A stretch of DNA of 64,000 bases from Emmonsiellopsis sp. PD_33 (taxonomy: Eukaryota > Ascomycota > Eurotiomycetes > Onygenales > Ajellomycetaceae): NCBI GenBank assembly GCA_032988165.1, contig JANTQF010000135.1:23611-87610 (forward strand), given 5' to 3'. This document shows positions 56,491 through 64,000 of the stretch, one piece after another. The position numbers and the translations under genes were made by a program. Within the stretch, counting starts at the first letter, position 1, and each line of letters starts with the position of its first letter. Under the pieces are notes generated by a model. It ran no database searches. It was not told the origin of the DNA and saw nothing but the letters and a program-made list of their open reading frames with translations.

Positions 56491-57886
56491 TGGACATATA
56501 ATAGCATTGTCCAACCGTTGTGTTTCATGTTTGTCTATTTTTTTCTCTCTTTCCGTTTTACTTATTATTTATGTTGTCTTTGGGAGTTTCCTGTGAGGCG
56601 TTTAATTGGGAATGTTATTTTTATTTTTTTCATTTTTGAATCGTCCCCCCCTTTTTTTCTGTGTGGTAGGCAGTTTTTTTTTCAAACATCTATCTATCTT
56701 ATCTGTCTGTCTATCTATGTATCTGTCTATTCTGCCCATTCTCCTCAGCTATCCTCCACTGAAACATACAACAACTTTCTAGTCCTGTTATTTGTTATTT
56801 GTTTGTTTATTCTTAGTTATGATTTGGTCGACCCCTGGATTCCTCTTCCTTCCTTTATTTTTGATTTGGATTTATCTGTTTCACATAACTAGCTAGCTAG
56901 CCAGGCAGGCATAGGATTTTTTAACTAGATGACTGATGAAATCAACACTTAAACCAATGAATAAAGAAATAAAGAAATAAACCAACAATACTACTGTTTT
57001 TATAACTTCCCCTTACTGCCTACCTACTTTTTCCCTTGTTTGCCACTCACTATGTCACCATGTTTGGCATTTGCTAACCAACTCCCCCCCTCCATACCTC
57101 ACCATGAAAAAACCCCACATCAAAAATAACATTTCCCAAGGACAGACACCCCCCATGACATGAAGGGAGGAAGGAAATGATGCTGCCTAACTAACCTCAC
57201 CACCGTTCTATTTCCCGTTGCTTTACGCACTCAAACCCACCCTCCCATTTCGCCATCATCAAGCCCCTCATTCCCTGCTCCCACATAATAGTTACCAAGC
57301 CACCACATAACCCAGCCCCAGCCCCAACCTTACCCCACCCGGTACAGCAAAGTTTCAAACGGGCACAAGTGTGGCGCATATAATAAGTTACGTCCTTCGA
57401 CTGTGCTATGTAGGGCCTCCACCTTGGTAGTTATTATGGTAGTTGAAATCGGCAGTTCTAACAATAGCAACACCCACCCACCGCTCCCTCTGCTCCCGTC
57501 ACGTCATTCCGACTCTTCTCATAAATGAGGAGCGGAGCGGCGCCGTGTCCGAATTTTTTTTTTTTTTTTTTTTTTTCGGTTCTTGTTAATCGGTTTAATC
57601 AATCCCTGGAAAAAAAATTTCCAACTAACTACTTATTACTTACTAACAAACAGCCTTGGGGGGGGGGGGCGGTTTTCACAAATGGTGTCAAGATGACAAA
57701 TGGATGACTGAACATTGCACTCGCTATTTAGTTATATAACTAACTACGTCATAGTGATCAAGGAAGGCCAAGGGATGCGCATTACATTATGCAGGTAGAG
57801 ATTGATATCAATGTCAAGTTTGATTGATAATGTGGAATTAACAACAGTAGTTAAATGTCATGTACTCCATAGATCAATCATCATCA

Positions 57887-57912
57887 TTATCATCATTATC
57901 ATCATTACCATC
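57887..57912. repeat. (ATC)n repeat
   Basis: An interrupted ATC/ATT trinucleotide repeat. Confidence 0.7.
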
Positions 57913-58739
57913 AGGGACTGGTTATTTACAACTGCATAGTTAGATGATGACGACGCCGATGGTTGGAAAAGGAGAACAGAAATCTGACGAATTAATGAAT
58001 AACATAGCATAGTGGACATAAAGTGAGGTAGGTACCTGCCTATAACTCCGTAACTCCTTACCTCCTACCCATCCACCCGTCAACTCCCTCTCCCTCTGCT
58101 GTATCCCATAGGTCGATAGGGACCGGAGGGGAAAAAGGATCCCTAACTCGTTGTCCCATTCCATCTCATTCCATCTCATTCCTATCCCCCCTACCTATTA
58201 AATGTCAACAAAACCCCATAGACCCATGGATCAGATAAGATAATCTTTATAGTTATCTGGTTAGTTACCAACTTTAACTTATATGTACCATCAAACAGAC
58301 TGGGTCGGAATTATAGTTTACATAGCTTAAATAACTTATTTCCAACTTTAAGCTATTTGTTGAAAAATGACGACATTTGCGTTCTCAAGAGCTAAGATCC
58401 AAACAGCATCGTGTGTAGGGAAAGCATTTGCGATGTTTTTTGGAGGGTATGCTGTATAGTAATAATATGCTGTACAGTAATAGTATTCAATGAGAAATGA
58501 TAAACTATATGAGACGTAGCAACAAGTATTTATGTAAATAGCGGGATATCAGAAAGGATATACAAAGAATATCCAACAGCAATGCCCCAAAAACATTACC
58601 CTCAATATCCTAGATCCTGAACGCCATGCTGCAGGGTCATATCAAACGCGGGAGGATCTGTAAAAGTGATTAGCATAAAAATCCATGAGAATATGCTTCT
58701 GATGAAGATGGACCATGGACTGGCTCACCAGTTCTTGCT

Positions 58740-59882
58740 CTATCCTTCCCAACCATCTACCGCGCCCTTGGACTCTTTCATCTTTTGGGTCTGACACTTA
58801 ATCCTCCTGGATCTCCTCACTGGAGCCTCAGATGATGTTGTGGCCGGTGCTGGAGACGATGGCGGGGGCTCCTTTCTTTTGCGCGAAGGCGAAGACGTGG
58901 GCGAAGGAGTCTGCCCCACAGTATCAGGAGAATCTTCGGCAGCTGTGGACGACTCGAGCGGAGATGCCGTTTGCGAGCGACTTAGGTTAACAAGAGTTTC
59001 TGCTGCCTCCATCTCCTCCGCAGAAAAACCACGCTTTAGGTTGGCAAGAGCTCCTATTGCCTCCTTCTCCTTAGCAGAAAAACCATCCAAACGGGTCGAG
59101 AGGTCGGTTGCGGCGTTATCAACTATGCCCGGGCTGGGCTCTGGAACAACACGCACTGCTGGTGCCTTTTCAAATATTCGCAACACACAGTCCGGATGAC
59201 CAATCGCTTTCAAGTGAGCATCGATAATGGTGAGGCGATGGTAGACGCTCCAAAAGCTCAGCTCCTGACCATCCGTGTCCTGAGCGAGAACGTCTTGGAA
59301 ACGGGCAAGTTTACCATTCTTGTCTATGAAGCAAAACGTTTCAAATTTGATTGATCCCAAGCCATATAGGGAAATCCCGGCAATACGCTCAAGTTCACGG
59401 CGCACGTCCCCGAGCAACCCAAAGACCTCCTTTTCGAGGGAGGAAAGATCCTTCTGGCGTTTCTCCCGATAAAGATCTGCCCGGCAATTGAGATGGTGAA
59501 AAAGATAATCCGTAGCGATGTTAAACCAAACCTCCAAACGATCCTTGCCTTTGAGATCTGCATGGATCTGAAATAGCTCCCTGGGGGGGAACAACGCCGG
59601 GTTTACCTTATCGTACTTGGTGAACGCGGATTTTCCTTCGTCGGATTGGGGATTCTCACCGCCCGGGCTGTCACTGGCGGCCACGGGTGTTCCGACCTGG
59701 ATATCGGTATCTTTCTCACCGCCCAGACTGTCACTGGCGGCCACGGCTGTTCCGACCTGGGTATCGGTATCATTCTTACCGCCCAGGCTGTCACTGGCGG
59801 CCACGGGTGTTCCAACCTGGGTATCGGTATCATCGTATACCAGCGCAGGTGGAAGATCGCGTGTGTCGTAATAGACCGCCAT
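58740..59882 (-). CDS. Orphan protein with three 20-residue tandem repeats
   Basis: A single exon of 380 residues; no family recognised. Residues about 18-77 are three copies of a 20-residue unit (DTDTQVGTPVAASDSLGGKN type), encoded by 60-bp direct repeats. A region of about 170 residues follows that looks folded: FTKYDKVNPALFPPRELFQIHADLKGKDRLEVWFNIATDYLFHHLNCRADLYREKRQKDLSSLEKEVFGLLGDVRRELERIAGIS, with a helical, possibly coiled-coil part, then a HRLTIIDAHLKAIGHPDCVLRIFEKAPAV segment. The C terminus is Pro/Ser-rich with basic clusters (RKRKEPPP and RRSRRIK) suitable as nuclear localisation signals. Codon use and frame openness support a real gene. It could be a lineage-restricted protein. 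The start at MAVYYDTRDLP is the first ATG and directly precedes the repeat. Confidence 0.65.
   Translation of the reverse strand: MAVYYDTRDLPPALVYDDTDTQVGTPVAASDSLGGKNDTDTQVGTAVAASDSLGGEKDTDIQVGTPVAASDSPGGENPQSDEGKSAFTKYDKVNPALFPPRELFQIHADLKGKDRLEVWFNIATDYLFHHLNCRADLYREKRQKDLSSLEKEVFGLLGDVRRELERIAGISLYGLGSIKFETFCFIDKNGKLARFQDVLAQDTDGQELSFWSVYHRLTIIDAHLKAIGHPDCVLRIFEKAPAVRVVPEPSPGIVDNAATDLSTRLDGFSAKEKEAIGALANLKRGFSAEEMEAAETLVNLSRSQTASPLESSTAAEDSPDTVGQTPSPTSSPSRKRKEPPPSSPAPATTSSEAPVRRSRRIKCQTQKMKESKGAVDGWEG
59652..59832 (-). repeat. Three 60-bp tandem direct repeats in coding sequence
   Basis: Three near-identical 60-bp units (few substitutions between copies) in register with the reading frame. 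Each gives a 20-residue DTD-QVGT-VAASDS-GG unit. The multiple-of-three period and high identity suggest recent expansion that kept the frame. Confidence 0.92.
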
Positions 59883-61246
59883 AATTACCTAAAAGCAATA
59901 GACAGTTAAACCACTACGATCCGCTAGTAAGGAACGAGGTGGAAGTAAAGGTGTTACGTTAAAGGACGGGAGGGAAAGAGCTAGTCGATAGTATAAAAAG
60001 AGCCAAGTAAGGGAGTTTCTTACTTTTTGTTTGTTTTTTTTCCCTTTTTATATGGGGGTAAGTAACTATGTGTAGTTGCTAGCAATGTTGATACCAGCAA
60101 AGACGAAGGTGGAGACGGAGACGAAGATGAAGTCGAACCCGTAGAGGAAGCTGAAGTTGGGGACTTGGATAGTCCCGGAGATCAGAGCAAAGCGAGGTAG
60201 ATATGTGTGTAGTGCGAAGTTGTAAAACCAATGCAGGAACGATCTTGTGGACTGAGCACGAGACTTGATTGGTGATGAGAAGAAGAAGAAAAGAAAGAAG
60301 AGAAGGGAATAAGCAACAACTTGGGCGGACACCGCGGGAGGGATTTATAGGAAAACCCGCGAGGGCCAGAAGCCAAAAAATAAACATGGAATCGGTGGTA
60401 AGTTAGGAACAACCTTTCTTGGAGATATTGGGTTTGGCGGTACGTTTGAGGAAGCTCCGTGGTTTGCCTTCTAGTTCGCCCTGCTGCTGGATCGCGATCC
60501 CAAGGGGAGTGAGTGATACCGGTCCCGGGAAGCACCTCCTGTTAGCAGAGCAGAGGGATGTAGTATTATCTTCCTAGGGAGATGGGATATTGGCGCTGAT
60601 TAGTACTAGCATAGCAGAAGATGCTCTCTGCTATATTATTCCAGCGTAGTTCGAAGAGGACCTCATGGGGTCGCCAGGCCTGGGCACAGTCACAATAAGA
60701 TTCCCATCTTCTGATCATTCCAAGGTTCAGACTGGAAGGCTATAGCCAAGAGGCATGATTTGGCGTAATAATATAGTTCTCGACTTTCTGGGTAGGTAGA
60801 ACTCGCATTTCGGAACCTCAACTAGGTCCTGGTTGTTTTGAGGAAAGAAGACGTCATTTTTCGTTGTCGCCAGCGACGGCTAGGGAATGGGCGGTAGAGA
60901 GGCGGTAGAGAGGCGGTAGAGAGGGTGGGAGCGAGAGAGAGAGAGGGGGGGGGGGCAACACGATATTTCCATCCCCTGGTAGCGTTGTATCAGCAAGATG
61001 AATAAAAAGGCAAGTTAACGAGAATGAGAGTAACGTGAATAGATGGAATGGTCATAGGAGCAAACAATGTAGTTGGATTTGATTGAAGCTGATGAGTAGT
61101 AAGTACGCTTTAGTACATTTACGCTCATATGCTAGACTACAGCCTACCCAAAACAATAAACGATAGACCGCAGGGTATGTGTGCAAAGAGGGCAGAACAG
61201 AAGAGTTAAACCGAAGGCGATGGTCAACATTGCCCCACGCGGCGCC
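59883..61246. other. Intergenic region, no gene supported
   Basis: It contains the upstream region of the orphan gene and the 3' flank of gamma-adaptin (both minus strand). Frames near 60066-60535 are overlapping and featureless. A short tandem repeat occurs at 60891-60924, followed by GA and G runs. Confidence 0.45.
60891..60924. repeat. GCGGTAGAGAG-type short tandem repeat
   Basis: Three copies of an 11-bp unit are followed by GA repeats and a run of about 12 Gs. Confidence 0.85.
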
Positions 61247-63797
61247 TCAAGGCTCCGTCCAGGCCACCTGCTCCGTGACTGCCGGTCCTCCGTTCTTCGA
61301 GTACGTAACCCGGAGACGAAGTCGCAGTTTCCCGGTTAGCGGCTGCAGTTCGAAGAAGAGTCAGTCATCTACGTCTATACAAAGCAAGCACGAGGGAGGG
61401 GTTTAAGAAAAATGGTGGATGGTATAGAAAGGCAACGACATACCCCGCTAACAGCCGCTACTCTCATTCCCTGAGTGCCTTCTTCTCCTCCATCCAAATC
61501 GGCCTTGTTGATGGCATTCAGCTGCAACTTTTGAGTCTTCGGTACAGCCACCTGTAATCCAACGCCGGAAAAGCTTTCAAAGGTGGATGTGTTGCGGAAC
61601 CGGGCAAGGATTTGGGCACCAGCGCTACTTCGTTGGATTTGGAGCGTCAACAGCAGGTCGTTCTTTTCGAAAACAGTATGCGGCGGAGGGGCAGAGCTGG
61701 GAGAAGGGGTTTGAACAGGGGCGGAACTGAGATCACCCAAAAGTCCCATGGATGTGGAGGCTGGAGGCGCTTGGGGTGCGGGGGACCCTGAATTCGAACC
61801 AAAGAGATCCATGATATCGTGTACATTAGACGGCTTGCTTGGGGCAGCTTGAGCAGGACCAGGCGTAGATGTATCATCCCCTAAGATATCAGCCAACAGG
61901 TCGACATTGTTTTGAGCTCCGTTGACGTTCCCAGTGATATTAGCGGCGGTATCGTCGGCGCCGCCCATAAGGTCGAGTAGGAGGTCCTGCTCCGATGGCT
62001 TGACAGGCTTCTTTGATTTGTCCTTCAACATTCTACTTTGACGTTTACTAGTAGTGGTGGCTTCCCCAAGCACTCTTTGCTCCTCCCGAATTTCAGGCGG
62101 AGGCATCTTCTCCAGCACCCCGCGCCTTATCTGATCGTATGCGAACAAGTTAGTATATTCCACCGCCCTTTGTTGGATTTCGACACTCAGATCAGCAGAT
62201 CTACTGCTAAGAAGACGCCGAATTCGTTCAATCTGTGCGGGCTCGGACAGCCTTGTTGATAATTTCATCGCTGAGGTGATAATGTATTCCGTCACGATCT
62301 GAGTGGCATAGGTGCTATTAAGTATATTCGTAAAAAGATCGACAACATCGCTTTCCCTCACTTCTTTCACCAGCTCTTCCTCCTCGTATTGTCCACCACG
62401 GAGAAGAGCATCTCCATACTCCCCAATAACCCAAGATGCAGCAAGAGTTAGAGCCTCTTGTGAAATGTCTTCCTTTAAGCTAGCATAAAGCTTCTGGACG
62501 GAGTATGTTTGGAGCTCAGGCGTGGTGGCAATAAGACGAACAAAGGACGATAATATCTGCTCTTTGACGTAGTTGCCAGCCAGCTTCAGGACGCGAAGCA
62601 TCGTGTCAACGTGCCATCTCTTATTGGGAGCGAATCTATCAGCAGCGATACCAATTTGAGTGGTCATGACGGGTTTAAATTCGTTATCGGCGACTTCAAG
62701 GAAGGCTAGAAGCTCTCGAACAAGCACTCTAACATTCCCTTCGTTAATAAGGGTAAAGCTGAGATCCAACGCACGCCGTCTTATACTAATATCGGCATCG
62801 CGGAGACATTCAAGAATAGTGTTTCGGTGTCTCTGGACGGCATTTGGTTCGACAGCCACGACTTTAATGAGAGTGTTGAGAGCCACATAGCGAATGTTGT
62901 TGTCTTTATTGGCTAAAAATTTGCCAAGGATGTTGACGCCCAGCACACGAAGGCCGGAGTCGGCTTCGATGTCAAGAATCGTCAAGACAGCCTCATAAAG
63001 AATGGAATTTCCAACATTCTTGGACGACTCGGTGTTCGTAGCTACTTGAGCGAGGATGTCGTTGATCAACTCGCTTGTAGTAGCATCACCTCTTCCAAGC
63101 ACCCTCAGGAACCGAAGTATTTTCACTTGCAAGAACGGGTCAGTGATGCCTGATACGTCATGTTCAGGGGCATAGCCAGATGTTGTTAGGCCTTTCAAAA
63201 CCCTAACAAGCCCTGGAACAAGTGGACGGTATTTGTCAATGACCTCGTGTCCTCCTTCCGCGTCATCTTCTTCGCAAAATTCCGTTGCAAGAGTGAGACC
63301 GCATAGCAGGACACCGTGATTTCGATCGGATAGGAGAGCCTTGGACTTTTCCACAAAGTGCTCTTGGAGGTCTGGTACTTTTCGGCATATACGCATGGCG
63401 CAAAGAGCGGCTTTTCGGCGAATATAGGGGTTGGCCGTGGAAACCAGTGATTCGATTTCGGGGAAGAGATCCCTTGACATTTCGATAGAGGCGATATTCC
63501 CCAGGGTGCAGAGGGCGAGCCCGACAACGTATTGATTCGAATGGTTCAGGTCACTGTGCTATATATAAGAATCGTCCTGTTGGGGAGGCAAGGGTGATGT
63601 GAACTGACTTCTTCAGGGAGTTTGTAACCAATGTCAAGACTTCTTGGTTCTCATCCAACAATAACATGGTGCCTAGATACCCCAACCGTTTGTCCGCAAA
63701 CCGCGGGGATGCCAATAGCTTTAGGCATTCTATCTGGCCGAAATGGGTCCGCTCGCCCAGGGTAAAAAGGTATAGCAGTTTGGCCACATTGTTTCTC
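61247..63797 (-). CDS. APL4: AP-1 complex gamma-adaptin (Apl4), 5' end outside the window
   Basis: Three exons are visible (63797-63609, 63553-61444, 61342-61247), together about 798 residues. The first visible exon begins in the conserved RRNNVAKLLYLFTLGERTHFGQIECLKLLA. The large exon carries the helical-repeat trunk (QYVVGLALCTLGNIAS, NPYIRRKAALCAMRI, KFLANKDNNIRYVALNTL, RHRNTILECLRDADISIRRRALDL). The flexible hinge holds LLLDLMGG and LLADILGDD, which resemble clathrin-box motifs, and most of the ear domain follows. A 98-bp intron (61443-61343) separates the last exon, PLTGKLRLRLRVTYSKNGG ending EQVAWTEP, which completes the ear. AP-1 sorts cargo in clathrin vesicles between trans-Golgi and endosomes. 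About 40-45 N-terminal residues are missing. The 200 bp to the right edge contain no matching exon, so a long first intron is likely. Confidence 0.95.
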
Positions 63798-64000
63798 CTA
63801 TAACATCGAGTAAGCACTTGGTCCCGGCTGGCTCAACTGGCATTGCCGCCCCCCTACACTACCTCTCTGGAATCCTACACAACGCTTTCTTGCCTTTCTT
63901 TTCTTTCCTTCTTACAGACCCCCACCGCCCGTCTTTTGTCTCTTTGTGTTGCGCTAGACAGCCTCCGGTCGAGGGCATGGGGTACGGACTAGGTCGGTGT
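63798..64000 (-). other. Part of a long 5' intron of gamma-adaptin
   Basis: The acceptor TTATAG adjoins the exon that ends at 63797. Within the remaining 203 bp no frame encodes the expected N terminus (a SSLKQFIRNVRAAKT-like start). The segment contains C/T-rich tracts on the minus strand and a CTCGAC-like region, compatible with intron sequence, so the first exon(s) lie beyond the window. Confidence 0.6.

Larger units (their letters stand above)
55860..58739. other. Gene-poor region with T-rich and simple repeats
   Basis: 2.9 kb without a supported gene. The T-rich frame at 56161-56892 consists of Phe/Leu/Gly/Trp from low-complexity DNA (runs of T, GGTCG/GGTTG and ATCT units) and is not considered coding. 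Other items are poly-T at about 57555-57577, poly-G near 57658-57670, and an ATC-type repeat at 57887-57912. Confidence 0.5.

Noticed and set aside
56161..56892. Long open frame of 243 codons rich in Phe, Leu, Gly and Trp
   Set aside because: It consists of T runs and GGTC/GGTT/ATCT simple repeats, has an equally plausible shifted frame and shows no domain or splice context.
59646..59909. Antisense frames across the 60-bp repeats
   Set aside because: A repeat period divisible by three opens several frames at once. Only the minus-strand frame continues into a long non-repetitive protein.
1..64000. CRISPR arrays, rRNA genes, intact transposons, viral genes
   Set aside because: None seen: no regularly spaced repeats, no reverse transcriptase, integrase or transposase motifs, and no rRNA-like sequence in the translated or raw sequence.

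Overview
This window is nuclear DNA of a filamentous ascomycete (Pezizomycotina). Coding exons are split by short GT-AG introns of about 50-130 bp, genes sit on both strands without operons, and microsatellites are abundant between genes. Recognisable products include GRR1, MED10, PFF1, APL4, an Ark1/Prk1-type kinase and ribosomal protein uL13. Their style and the eroded plant-polysaccharide genes fit Eurotiomycetes, probably Onygenales; that placement is inference from memory, not from a search.

Layout. 0-8 kb: intron-containing tRNA-Leu(CAG) on the minus strand, an allantoate/anion-cation-symporter type MFS transporter, then an Ark1/Prk1-family actin-regulating kinase with a long disordered tail. 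8-11.6 kb: two divergent wrecks, a GH35-like (DUF5597-type) glycosidase lacking its central third and a sugar-permease fragment fused to the C-terminal half of a GH93/BNR-type arabinanase-like protein. 12-16 kb: Mediator subunit MED10, and a four-exon gene for a small secreted beta/gamma-crystallin-like protein whose exons are all short. 19-29 kb: a seven-helix integral membrane protein (DUF7703-type), vacuolar membrane protease PFF1, and a TPR protein resembling the NADPH-oxidase activator NoxR/p67phox. 30-37 kb, all minus strand: the F-box/LRR protein GRR1, an acyl-CoA synthetase with an N-terminal peroxisomal PTS2-like signal (SidI-like candidate), and 60S protein L16 (uL13).

39-50 kb: a calcineurin-like phosphoesterase, a DEDD-exonuclease-like protein, an alpha/beta-hydrolase pseudogene divergent from a Baeyer-Villiger-type FAD monooxygenase, and a Zn2Cys6 transcription factor. 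Monooxygenase, hydrolase and regulator together look like a small ketone/ester catabolic locus whose hydrolase has died. 54-64 kb: a DnaJ-domain protein with a long disordered tail, an orphan protein with three 60-bp in-frame repeats, and AP-1 gamma-adaptin running off the right edge with its first exon(s) missing.

Large intergenic stretches (notably 15.7-19.3, 28.6-30.5, 37.1-39.6, 50.0-54.1 and 55.9-58.7 kb) hold only simple repeats, polypurine or pyrimidine tracts and probable UTRs. No intact transposon, CRISPR array or rRNA was seen. Three genes are clear pseudogenes. Exon boundaries were read by eye from splice signals, reading phase and family conservation, and are not supported by RNA data.
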